Source: an uncultured bacterium (GTDB lineage Bacteria > Actinomycetota > Coriobacteriia > Coriobacteriales > Coriobacteriaceae). Taken from it: a DNA stretch of 12,841 nt. A program made the translations under genes and the position numbers. Below are positions 1-5,743 of the stretch, piece after piece. The notes beneath the pieces are model-generated. The model was given only the letters and a program-made list of their open reading frames with translations. It was not told where the DNA came from and did no database searches. Location of the stretch: contig CAJMRR010000047.1 in NCBI GenBank assembly GCA_905215835.1, forward strand, positions 1 to 12,841, written 5' to 3'. The number at the start of each line of letters is the position of its first letter. The first letter of the stretch is position 1.

Positions 1-1425
1 GCGGATGGCCTCGAGCAGGTTGTAGATCACAAACGCCAGTTCGTCAGCCTTGGCCTCGTCCTTGGCAAGTGCCCAAGGCTCGGAGTCCTCGATGTAGTGG
101 TTGGCGGCATGGATGAGCTCCATGACCTCGTCCTTGGCTCCGCCGTAATCGAGCACGTCCATCTTGGCCATGTAGCGCTCGACCAGACCATCGGCGATCT
201 TTGCCAGCGGGTTGTCGAACGCATCGAACGATGCGGGCTTGGCGGGCGCGCAACCATCAAAGTACTTGCCGCTCATGTTGAGCGAACGCGAGATAAGGTT
301 GCCCCAGCTGTTGGCCAGGTCGGCGTTGTAGACCTGCTCCATGCGGTCGAAGCTGATGGCGCCGTCGGTACCGGGGACGACGTCGGTCATGAAGTAGTAG
401 CGATAGCCCTCGACGCCCAGCATGTCGATAACGTCCTGCGGAGCGATGGCGTTGCCGCGGCTCTTGGACATCTTCTCGGCCTTGCCAGTCTCGGCATTGC
501 GCACGGTCAGGAAGCCGTGGGCAAAGACGTGCTCGGGCAGGGCCTCGCCAATGGCCATGAGCATGGCGGGCCAAATGACGCAGTGGAAGCGGATGATGTC
601 CTTACCCACGATGTGGAACTGCGCGGGCCAGCGATAGGCCAGCTCGGCACGCGCCTCGTCGGTGTCGACACCGTAGCCGACGGCCGTCATATAGTTGAGC
701 AGCGCATCGAACCACACGTAGGTCACGTGACCCTCGTCAAACGGGACCTGGATGCCCCAGTCAAAGCTCGTACGGCTCACGGAAAGGTCATTAAGGCCGC
801 CCTCGACAAAGCTGCGTACCTCATTCATACGGAACGCAGGCTCGACAAAGTCGGGGTGCTCGTCATAGAGCTTGAGCAGCTTGTCCTGGAAGGCGGAAAG
901 CTTAAAGAAGTAGGACTCCTCCTGCACGCGCTCAAGCGGACGGTGGCAGTCGGGGCACAGGTGCTGGCCGACGCTGCCGTACTCCTCGTCGCCCTTCTGG
1001 ACCTGCGTATCGGTGAAGTAGGTCTCGTCAGGCACGCAATACCAACCGTCGTAGCTGCCCTTATACAGGTAGCCGGACTCCTTCATGCGCTCCCACAGGT
1101 ACTGCACGGCATGATGCTGGCGCGGCTCGGTGGTGCGGATGAAGTCGTCGTTGGAGATCTCGAGCTTGCTCCAAAGCTCCTTGAAGTGCGGAGCCTGGCT
1201 GTCGGTCCACTCCTGCGGCGTCATGTTGTGCTTGGCTGCGGCCTCGGCGACCTTCTCGCCGTGCTCGTCCATGCCGGTCAGGAACTTGACGTTATAGCCG
1301 GCGGAGCGACGATAACGGGCCTGAACGTCGGCGATGATGGTGGAATAAGCCGTGCCCAGGTGCGGATCGGCGTTGACGTAGTAGATGGGCGTCGTGATAA
1401 AGAACGAAGGCTTGCTTTGATCCAT
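1..1425 (-). CDS. metG: Methionyl-tRNA synthetase (C-terminus beyond window)
   Basis: Class I aminoacyl-tRNA synthetase that charges tRNA-Met with methionine in the cytoplasm. Reading down from the ATG at 1425 gives 475 codons that run off the window edge, so the anticodon-binding part is incomplete; bacterial MetRS is usually about 550-680 residues. The protein opens MDQSKPSFFITTPIYYVNAD. The HIGH-type signature is HLGT at residues 22-25 and KMSKS is at 318-322. A CPDC zinc-knuckle pair lies in the insert domain, while the other half of the knuckle reads CVPD, so only one Cys pair is visible. The start is supported by GGAGG nine bases upstream. It lies 69 bp downstream of rsmI, a common gene order. 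I see no T-box leader in the gap. The family assignment is secure. Confidence 0.97.
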   Translation of the reverse strand, partial: MDQSKPSFFITTPIYYVNADPHLGTAYSTIIADVQARYRRSAGYNVKFLTGMDEHGEKVAEAAAKHNMTPQEWTDSQAPHFKELWSKLEISNDDFIRTTEPRQHHAVQYLWERMKESGYLYKGSYDGWYCVPDETYFTDTQVQKGDEEYGSVGQHLCPDCHRPLERVQEESYFFKLSAFQDKLLKLYDEHPDFVEPAFRMNEVRSFVEGGLNDLSVSRTSFDWGIQVPFDEGHVTYVWFDALLNYMTAVGYGVDTDEARAELAYRWPAQFHIVGKDIIRFHCVIWPAMLMAIGEALPEHVFAHGFLTVRNAETGKAEKMSKSRGNAIAPQDVIDMLGVEGYRYYFMTDVVPGTDGAISFDRMEQVYNADLANSWGNLISRSLNMSGKYFDGCAPAKPASFDAFDNPLAKIADGLVERYMAKMDVLDYGGAKDEVMELIHAANHYIEDSEPWALAKDEAKADELAFVIYNLLEAIR

Positions 1426-1494
1426 GGGGTTTGTCCTCCAGAAAAACGTTGCATACAGGGGATGATTCTAGCGCAAGGGCTGGATATCCTCCAT

Positions 1495-2373
1495 CTATTG
1501 CATATCGAGCACCATGGCATAGACATCGCGCTTGCGGCGCGAATACTTCTGAGACAGGCGCTTGGCCACCGCAGACGCGGGCTCTCCCTCCTCGAGCGCG
1601 GCGCGGATATCCTCGCGCAGAGCCTCGTCGGGATCCGCTGCCGCGGCGCCAACCGGCACGATACCGGCCTCCTCATCCTCGCTCGGCGGCGCGATGACCA
1701 GTGCAATCTCGCCCTTTACCTCGCCACGAACACGCAGCTCCTCGGCGAGCTGGACAGCTGGCCCGCGCAAGACCTCCTCGTGCAGCTTGGTGAGTTCGCG
1801 GCAGACGGCAACCTCACGTTGGGGAAAGACCTCCGCCACGGCCTCGAGCGTCGCCACGATACGATGTGGAGACTCGTAGAAGATGAGTGCGCCGGGCACC
1901 ACGGCAAGGCGCTGCAAACGGCGCACGCGGTCACCGTGCTTTCGGCCCAAAAAGCCCTCGAAGAAAAAATGCTCGCAGGGAATGCCGGACGAAACGAGCG
2001 CCGTGACACAAGCAGAGGGCCCGGGAATAACTTCTACGGGCACATCGGCCTCACGTGCCGCCTCGACCAGCGTCTGGCCGGGATCGGACACGCTCGGCAT
2101 GCCGGCGTCCGAGGCAAAGGCGAGGGTCTCCCCCGCCAGCAGACGGTCGACCAGGCCGGCGGCGCGGCTGGCGATCACATTCTCGTCGCAACGGACAAGC
2201 GGCTTGGAAATGCCCAGGTGCATCAGCAGCTTTGACGTCACACGCGTGTCTTCGCAGCAGATGGCATCGGCGGCGGCAAACGCCTCGCCAACGCGCGGGG
2301 ACAGGTCGCCCAGGTTGCCGATGGGCGTGCCGACCACATAGAGTTTGCCCGTATGGGCGCTGTTTTGCGTCAT
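1495..2373 (-). CDS. rsmI: 16S rRNA (cytidine1402-2'-O)-methyltransferase RsmI
   Basis: SAM-dependent methyltransferase of the tetrapyrrole-methylase fold. It 2'-O-methylates C1402 in the 16S rRNA decoding centre. The 292-residue product matches the usual family length. It begins MTQNSAHTGKLYVVGTPIGN with the N-terminal GTPIGNLGDLS motif, followed by CCEDTR, the glycine-rich SDAGMPSVSDPG motif, the PGPSA motif and YESPHRI, all typical RsmI signatures. The C-terminal KRLSQKYSRRKRDVY helix is also typical. The start codon lies six bases after the stop of the GH5-like gene, with only a weak ribosome site (AGG), so translation may be coupled to that gene. metG follows after 69 bp. The assignment is confident. 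Confidence 0.95.
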   Translation of the reverse strand: MTQNSAHTGKLYVVGTPIGNLGDLSPRVGEAFAAADAICCEDTRVTSKLLMHLGISKPLVRCDENVIASRAAGLVDRLLAGETLAFASDAGMPSVSDPGQTLVEAAREADVPVEVIPGPSACVTALVSSGIPCEHFFFEGFLGRKHGDRVRRLQRLAVVPGALIFYESPHRIVATLEAVAEVFPQREVAVCRELTKLHEEVLRGPAVQLAEELRVRGEVKGEIALVIAPPSEDEEAGIVPVGAAAADPDEALREDIRAALEEGEPASAVAKRLSQKYSRRKRDVYAMVLDMQ

Positions 2374-2379
2374 ATCAAC

Positions 2380-3441
2380 CTATTCAATCATGCCGCGCTC
2401 GAGCGTACCGAGCGCCGCGCGGGCGTCCCATGCTGCAATGCGCTTCTCGGTCTTCCACGTTTGGAAGAACCAACCGGCAGCCGGCGCAAACGAAGCCAGC
2501 TGATTGGCGATAAACACGCGCTCGTAGGCATTGCGGCCCTCGGGCGTAACCGACGAGTTGGCAAAGATCGCCGCGCCCGACCATTCGCCCACCAGCACGG
2601 GGAACCCAGTCGAAATCGCTTCTTTGAGCTCGCGCTTGTTGCGCGAAATCGCCGTCGTCAGCCCGCGGGGGCTCGTGATATCGAGCGCATACTCGTCACG
2701 GTAATGGTACAGGTGAAGGTCCATGTAGACGTTCTTGTACTTGGCGCCGCGCATAAAATGCTTCCACTCGCTGGGATGTCCCGAAGACGAAAAGACGACG
2801 ATCTTATCCTCGGGCATATACGAACGGACGAGCTCGTAGGCATCGCGATAGAAATTGCGCAGGTAGTGGGCCGGAATGCCATCCGTCATGGCAAAGAGAC
2901 TCTTGCGGACACTCATCTGCGGCGTATCCAGCAGCTCAATGCCCAGCAGGCTCTCGGCCTCGCCGTAACGCTCGGCCAAGCGCTCGAGCACGTCGAGTGC
3001 GACATGGCGGCCGTTAGTGGACGAATGCCACTCGGCAACAGCCTCCGGCGTGGCGGGCGAATCGTTGGAATCGCCCTGGCCACCGGGCACAGTTGCCAGG
3101 TCAAGCAGCACGCGGATGTCGTACTTGGCAGCCCACTCAATTGCACGGTCGATGTAGTCGACAACCGAGATGTAGGACGCATCGGACTCCTGCGAGCCAA
3201 AGGCATACCAGGGCACCGGCAGACGCACGGCGTTGAGGCCGATCTGCGCCATGCGACGGAAATCGTCCTCGCTCACAAACGTCTCGTAATGACGGCGCAT
3301 GCGCTCGTTATAGGCGGCGGTGCCCATGGCCTCCTGCAGCTCGGCCGCGTTGGATGCACCGGTCGCCGCGTATAGCGACGGGGTCACCCAAGGCTCGGGA
3401 ATAAACCAGCCAGAGAGATTAACGCCGAGTATCCTCTCCAT
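2380..3441 (-). CDS. GH5-type (GH5_9-like) glycosidase homologue with altered acid/base motif
   Basis: A 353-residue TIM-barrel protein resembling exo-beta-1,3-glucanases of glycoside hydrolase family 5. Visible landmarks are GVNLSGWF at 6-13, NAVRLPVPWYAF at 70-81 (conserved Arg73), LLDLATVPGGQG at 112-123, GIELLDTP at 167-174, DLHLYHY at 241-247, VLVGEW at 282-287 (nucleophile Glu286) and GWFFQTWKTE near 323-332. In active GH5 enzymes the GIELL motif continues NEP, with Glu as acid/base; here it reads DTP. The DLH motif of strand 3 reads DLA. No signal peptide or membrane segment is seen, so it is probably cytoplasmic. The start is chosen from AGGGGG just upstream of the ATG at 3441; reading further upstream would run through the 62-bp repeats. 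rsmI follows six bases on. Fold assignment is good; catalytic activity is doubtful and the substrate is unknown. Confidence 0.82.
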   Translation of the reverse strand: MERILGVNLSGWFIPEPWVTPSLYAATGASNAAELQEAMGTAAYNERMRRHYETFVSEDDFRRMAQIGLNAVRLPVPWYAFGSQESDASYISVVDYIDRAIEWAAKYDIRVLLDLATVPGGQGDSNDSPATPEAVAEWHSSTNGRHVALDVLERLAERYGEAESLLGIELLDTPQMSVRKSLFAMTDGIPAHYLRNFYRDAYELVRSYMPEDKIVVFSSSGHPSEWKHFMRGAKYKNVYMDLHLYHYRDEYALDITSPRGLTTAISRNKRELKEAISTGFPVLVGEWSGAAIFANSSVTPEGRNAYERVFIANQLASFAPAAGWFFQTWKTEKRIAAWDARAALGTLERGMIE

Positions 3442-3460
3442 CACTGCCCCCTTCGGATCG

Positions 3461-3477
3461 TGCAGGCCGAGCCTGCA
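3461..3477. promoter_or_regulatory. Perfect hairpin in the 5' leader of the GH5-like gene
   Basis: A perfect 7-bp inverted repeat, TGCAGGC and GCCTGCA, with a 3-base centre lies 20-36 bases upstream of the GH5-like start codon, just before its ribosome site. It could be an operator or a leader RNA stem. No U-run follows, so it is not a terminator. The role is inferred from position only. Confidence 0.35.
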
Positions 3478-3525
3478 TCGTATTGCATAGGAAAAGTATC
3501 GTTTTGAGTATACCCGCGCGTGCGG

Positions 3526-3546
3526 ACAGACGACCGAACGGTCTGT
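3526..3546. promoter_or_regulatory. Imperfect dyad upstream of the GH5-like gene
   Basis: ACAGAC at 3526-3531 and GTCTGT at 3541-3546 are inverted, enclosing a smaller ACCG/CGGT dyad. It lies about 85-105 bases before the GH5-like start. A TATACT hexamer for a minus-strand promoter lies just downstream, but I see no convincing -35 box. Possibly a regulator site; weakly supported. Confidence 0.22.
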
Positions 3547-3629
3547 AAAGTGGCGCAAAAGCGGGAGGAATATCTGGGCGGGCCCGAGATGGCGCGCCGA
3601 GATGTACATATGCGCCGGAAGTAGGCGGC

Positions 3630-3876
3630 CGGAAAGCGCATCCCGTTTTTCGCAAAAGACTGGGATGCATTTTCCGTTCGAGGCCTCAATCGGAAAATGC
3701 ATCCCGTTCTGAGCGCGAGATCTGGGACGCAGTTTCCGCCAAAGGCCGCAAAAGGAAAGCACGTCCCATTCTGACGCCGGATTCCGGGTCGCGCTTTCCC
3801 AAGCGACATCAAAGCGGAAAACGCATCCCACTCTGAAGCCAAATTCCGGGACGCAATTTCCGCAGAGCCCTCGATA
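3630..3876. repeat. Four tandem ~62-bp units made of alternating inverted 15-bp motifs
   Basis: Four copies of a unit start at about 3630, 3691, 3753 and 3815 (steps of 61, 62 and 62 bp). Each unit has a forward half-site of the form CGGAAAATGCATCCC and, about 33 bp on, its reverse complement of the form GGGACGCAATTTCCG. The half-sites lie at 3630-3644, 3662-3676, 3691-3705, 3724-3738, 3753-3767, 3785-3799, 3815-3829 and 3848-3862, with centres spaced alternately about 29 and 33 bp. The pair at 3662-3676 and 3691-3705 is a perfect 15-bp inverted repeat. The linker inside each unit is also conserved (TCTGA then ATTC), while the linker between units is more variable. A 62-bp period is not a multiple of three, so open frames across it change frame at each unit and it is unlikely to code. 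It may be a palindromic extragenic repeat array or a multi-site protein-binding array. Confidence 0.85.
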
Positions 3877-3936
3877 AAAGAAAAGGACCCCTTTGCAGAG
3901 GTCCTAGTCAATTCAAGGTGGCGGGGAAGGGAATCG
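3874..3936 (-). repeat. Second copy of the tRNA-Phe 3' tail plus terminator
   Basis: This 63-bp stretch repeats 4060-4123 in the same orientation with one base substituted and one A missing. It carries the last bases of the tRNA T-loop, the 3' strand of the T-stem, the acceptor strand CCCCGCC with its discriminator A, the short spacer, and the whole terminator. The rest of the tRNA is absent. Identity stops exactly within the T-loop (at the CG of CGATTCC), a place where tRNA-targeting integrases commonly leave their direct repeats. It may be an attachment-site copy or a duplication scar. Confidence 0.8.
3875..3905 (-). terminator. Duplicated rho-independent terminator
   Basis: On the minus strand AGGACCTC (3905-3898) can pair with GGGGTCCT (3891-3884), including one G-U pair, around a 6-base loop. 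A T-rich tract, TTTCTTTTA, follows. It is the second copy of the tRNA-Phe terminator and would stop read-through from upstream before the 62-bp repeat array and the GH5-like gene. Confidence 0.75.
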
Positions 3937-4059
3937 CGCCCGCGCGCTGCGCGGACGGACCGCTGCGGCGCTTACGCGCCTTGCGAGCTGCGCTGGCAAA
4001 CGCTTACGCGTTTACTCAGCTCCGCGCCCTCACGGGGTTCGATTCCATGTGGGGGCTGT
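3937..4059. other. GC-rich compound-hairpin element between tRNA-tail repeats
   Basis: A 123-bp segment with no plausible gene, wedged between the two direct copies of the tRNA-Phe tail. Its hairpins are CCGCGC/GCGCGG with a 3-base loop (3940-3954), GGCGC/GCGCC with loop TTAC (3967-3980), and AAACGC/GCGTTT with loop TTAC (3998-4013). The last is nested inside GAGCTG/CAGCTC (3985-4022). The two TTAC hairpins share a CGCTTACGCG core and each follows a GCTGCG, so they look like two modules. Its right end contains GGGGTTCGATTCC on the plus strand, an inverted imitation of the tRNA T-arm, so the element is bounded by GGAATCG on the left and CGATTCC on the right. A miniature mobile element, a structured RNA, or the remnant of a larger insertion are all possible. 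Confidence 0.6.
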
Positions 4060-4092
4060 ATAAAAGAAAAAGGACCCCTTTACAGAGGTCCT
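4060..4092 (-). terminator. Rho-independent terminator of tRNA-Phe
   Basis: AGGACCTC (4092-4085) pairs with GGGGTCCT (4078-4071) around the loop TGTAAA, with one G-U pair. The T-rich tract TTTTTCTTTTAT follows on the minus strand. It begins 14 bases after the tRNA discriminator base and would end a monocistronic tRNA transcript. Confidence 0.88.
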
Positions 4093-4105
4093 AGTCAATT
4101 CAAGG

Positions 4106-4123
<18 letters not shown>
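4060..4123 (-). repeat. First copy of the tRNA-Phe tail direct repeat
   Basis: A 64-bp direct repeat partner of 3874-3936, offset by about 187 bp. This copy is joined to the complete tRNA-Phe gene and includes its T-loop end, acceptor 3' strand, spacer and terminator. Confidence 0.8.
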
Positions 4124-4178
<55 letters not shown>

Positions 4179-4189
4179 ATTTGAGGTGT

Positions 4190-4204
4190 GCCTTGTTTCA
4201 AGGC
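4190..4204. other. Small perfect inverted repeat in the tRNA-Phe leader
   Basis: GCCTTG and CAAGGC with a 3-base centre lie between the -10 box and the start of mature tRNA-Phe, near the expected transcription start. It could form a leader hairpin in the precursor. Its function is unknown. Confidence 0.35.
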
Positions 4205-4210
4205 TTGATT

Positions 4211-4238
4211 AGTATAACCAAGGACGCGTTCCGGTCAA
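4211..4238 (-). promoter_or_regulatory. Sigma-70-type promoter of tRNA-Phe
   Basis: On the minus strand a -35 box TTGACC (4238-4233) is separated by 16 bases from a -10 box TATACT (4216-4211). An A/T-rich run at about 4242-4262, just upstream, resembles an UP element, as is common for stable-RNA promoters. Transcription would begin about 25-30 bases before the mature tRNA 5' end at 4178. Confidence 0.82.
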
Positions 4239-4301
4239 CCGAGAATTTTAAAAAAGTTTTTGAGCACAGCCTCGGTTCTATAAATCGGCACGTCAGAGGC
4301 A

Positions 4302-4589
4302 TCAGCCGGCAGCAAGAAGTTTTTCACTCAGAGCCGCACGGGCAAACTCACTTGGCGTCATCCCCTCGGCAGCCGCCCGTCGACGAATGGCCTCCTTCAT
4401 TCCCAGAGGAATCTTGACCGACAGCGTTGCCGTCCCCTCACCTGAGAGCGGGGGCCGTCCATGCACGATCCCACCAACGGTGTGTTCGCCATCCGGAAAC
4501 TCTCCGCGCTCGTACGACTCGCACCACGCGTCAATCATTTCATCCGTTACAACCTGACCATTAGCGGCCGTATACGTCTTGCCCATCAT
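4302..4589 (-). CDS. Ribbon-helix-helix antitoxin
   Basis: A 95-residue protein. Its N-terminal half (YTAANGQVVTDEMIDAWCES, then YERGEFPDGE and GRPPLS) has the look of antitoxins that carry a toxin-neutralising segment before the DNA-binding part. The C-terminal half from about residue 52 (ATLSVKIP strand, then the helices GMKEAIRRRAAAEG and TPSEFARAALSEKL) fits a ribbon-helix-helix DNA-binding domain. The start codon overlaps the toxin stop as ATGA, so translation is probably coupled; a second ATG one codon later is equally possible. It likely neutralises the toxin at 4586-4852 and represses the shared promoter. Family assignment is from motif recognition, not a search. Confidence 0.75.
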   Translation of the reverse strand: MMGKTYTAANGQVVTDEMIDAWCESYERGEFPDGEHTVGGIVHGRPPLSGEGTATLSVKIPLGMKEAIRRRAAAEGMTPSEFARAALSEKLLAAG

Positions 4590-4852
4590 CGACCCCTTTG
4601 CCGAGCCTGTTCAATCTCCTGCCAAAAATTCTTCTGGACTGGAGACAAGGCATGAATGATAAGCCACCCACGGACAAGCTCGACCGCGACAAGCTCCACG
4701 CTTCGTCCGTCTGGGAGCCATCCAATCGCAAGCCATCTCGGCGGCTCGTCCTTCGACTCGCGACGGATGCACTCAGTAACCGCAAGCCAAGCGCTAAGCA
4801 CCTGCTTTTCCGTCAGGTGCTTTTTAGCGTTGGGATGAATCTCAACATCCAT
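4586..4852 (-). CDS. Putative BrnT/DUF4258-like small toxin
   Basis: An 88-residue basic protein starting MDVEIHPNAKKHLTEKQVLS and containing RWLAIGWLPDGRSVELVAVE and GWLIIHALSP. The order His-containing start, helix, GR.IE.VAV strand, G.LIIHA strand resembles small RelE-superfold toxins of the BrnT/DUF4258 type, which act as ribonucleases; this is a family-level guess. Candidate functional residues are His6, His12, Arg50, Glu53 and His67. The ATG at 4852 is chosen because GGAGGAG lies seven bases upstream; the frame stays open to 4948 but without such a site. The antitoxin gene follows with a 4-bp overlap. Toxin-first order matches BrnTA-type modules. The gene lies 58 bp after the end of the tad operon. 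Confidence 0.65.
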   Translation of the reverse strand: MDVEIHPNAKKHLTEKQVLSAWLAVTECIRRESKDEPPRWLAIGWLPDGRSVELVAVELVRGWLIIHALSPVQKNFWQEIEQARQRGR

Positions 4853-4877
4853 GCATCTTCTCCTCCATCTTACCCAA

Positions 4878-4892
4878 TTTCGTATGACGAAA
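4878..4892. promoter_or_regulatory. Candidate operator/promoter of the toxin-antitoxin pair
   Basis: A perfect inverted repeat, TTTCGT and ACGAAA with a 3-base centre, lies 26-40 bases before the toxin start. It overlaps a possible -10 (TACGAA, 4884-4879) that is 17 bases from a possible -35 (TTGGCG, 4907-4902). Ribbon-helix-helix antitoxins usually repress by binding such dyads. The promoter hexamers are weak, so the dyad is the better-supported part. Confidence 0.45.
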
Positions 4893-4910
4893 GTCAACTG
4901 TCGCCAATTC

Positions 4911-5270
4911 TTAAGCCGGCACGCGTTGGAGAGCAGGGGTCGAAACAATGATTGAAGGACGCTCTAGTACGGCCCAGGCGCCGGGGCAGGAGCACATGCG
5001 CCAAGGGCGGACGTTTTCGTAGCGCGCGAGGATATTGCCGTCGCGATCGATGAAGGCGATGTCGATGGGATAGGCCATAAAACACGTATGGACCGAAGAG
5101 CAGCGTGGAAACGCCATGACGAGCGGCAGGCCGTTGGCGGCAACCGGACGCCGTCCCAGCATGCCGCGCAGGCGCACGACAAACGACTCCGCCACCACAA
5201 ACTCGGCCGGCGTCCAACCCAGCCTATTGAGTGCCCGCGCGTAGACGATGTAGGACGAGACCGCGGTCAC
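4911..5270 (-). CDS. DUF192 family protein, last gene of the tad operon
   Basis: A 119-residue protein whose core GWTPAEFVVAESFVVRLRGM, then SVHTCFMAYPIDIAFIDRDG, then NVRPWRMCSCPGAWAVLE, matches the small beta-rich DUF192 family, whose biochemical role is not settled. I chose the GTG at 5270: it overlaps the stop of the preceding TadE-like gene as GTGA, with a GGGGGTGG stretch just upstream. The frame is open further up, to an ATG at 5291 and another at 5375, but these lie inside the previous gene. No signal peptide is obvious in this version. It carries Cys in the HTCF and MCSCPG motifs. Tight coupling suggests a pilus-related role, but that is inference. Confidence 0.8.
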   Translation of the reverse strand: MTAVSSYIVYARALNRLGWTPAEFVVAESFVVRLRGMLGRRPVAANGLPLVMAFPRCSSVHTCFMAYPIDIAFIDRDGNILARYENVRPWRMCSCPGAWAVLERPSIIVSTPALQRVPA

Positions 5271-5743
5271 ATGACCACCCCCGGACGCCATGGATCGACC
5301 GTCACCGCACGCTCGTGCGACAACGTTGTCGGCGCCCCCAGCGGAACGCCAGCGATGCTGAGAGAAGTCGGCCACGGCTCATAGTGCATGGTGCAGGTGT
5401 AGGTCCTAAACGTACCGGATAGGGAGAGCAGGCCACCATCCGATGCCTTCGCGCCTTGCTCGCTCGACACTTCGATCTGTAAGTCATAGCCTTCCATGGC
5501 ATTCAGAATTTGAGTCTGAACCGTCGCCGAGGCATCGGCAGAGCTTTCGTCGCCCTCCCCCTCCGACGCCACGGCATGCGCTAGCACGATGTCGGGCACC
5601 ACGCGGTCGAAGCGCGCGACAGCGCTGGCAAAGATCATGACGTTGTACACGATGAGTGCCAGCACCAGCAAAACGGGCGTAACCACTGCCATCTCCACCG
5701 TCGCTTGGGCGCGCTCCTCGCGCAGACGCATGCGGATACTCAT
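5267..5743 (-). CDS. TadE/TadF-like pseudopilin
   Basis: A 158-residue protein. A short basic leader (MSIRMRLREERAQ) is followed by the pilin-like motif ATVEMAVVTPVLLVLALIVY with Glu17, and one membrane helix at about 18-40. The rest is a small extracytoplasmic domain. TadE/TadF proteins are processed by the prepilin peptidase and assist Flp pilus assembly. Its start overlaps the stop of the TadG-like gene by one base (TAATG), and its stop overlaps the DUF192 start by four, so it is in the middle of a coupled operon. The expected Gly before the cleavage point is Ala in REERAQATVE. Confidence 0.82.
   Translation of the reverse strand: MSIRMRLREERAQATVEMAVVTPVLLVLALIVYNVMIFASAVARFDRVVPDIVLAHAVASEGEGDESSADASATVQTQILNAMEGYDLQIEVSSEQGAKASDGGLLSLSGTFRTYTCTMHYEPWPTSLSIAGVPLGAPTTLSHERAVTVDPWRPGVVM

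Noticed and set aside
1426..1494. T-box or other riboswitch before metG
   Set aside because: The gap is only 69 bases with no specifier or antiterminator-like structure and no terminator stem.
97..2235. A 712-codon open frame on the plus strand opposite metG and rsmI
   Set aside because: It is an antisense shadow of two clearly recognisable housekeeping genes; GC-rich coding DNA often leaves the opposite frame open, and its product shows no recognisable family.
3630..3876. CRISPR array
   Set aside because: The repeated motif alternates in orientation and the intervening stretches are themselves related from unit to unit, not unique spacers; no cas genes are in the window.
3442..3911. Minus-strand open frames that run through the 62-bp repeats and into the GH5-like gene region
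   Set aside because: The period of 62 bp is not a multiple of three, so each unit would be read in another frame, and no ribosome site or family is visible. The GH5-like start at 3441 has a good ribosome site.
4023..4059. A second tRNA or tmRNA end on the plus strand (GGGGTTCGATTCC followed by a G-run)
   Set aside because: The T-stem would have an internal mismatch, and no matching 5' acceptor half or anticodon arm is present in the preceding sequence.
4239..4301. Terminator after the antitoxin gene
   Set aside because: GCCTC and GAGGC can pair only across a loop of more than 20 bases, with the A/T-rich run some distance away; I could not support a proper stem.
4867..4897. Promoter of the toxin gene with TTGACT and TAAGAT
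   Set aside because: The spacer is 19 bases and transcription would begin within the ribosome site of the toxin, so the weaker pair further upstream fits better.
5271..5375. Longer N-terminus for the DUF192 protein, from an ATG at 5375 or 5291
   Set aside because: It would lie within the TadE-like gene for up to 109 bp; the GTG at 5270 gives the standard stop-start overlap and the usual family length.
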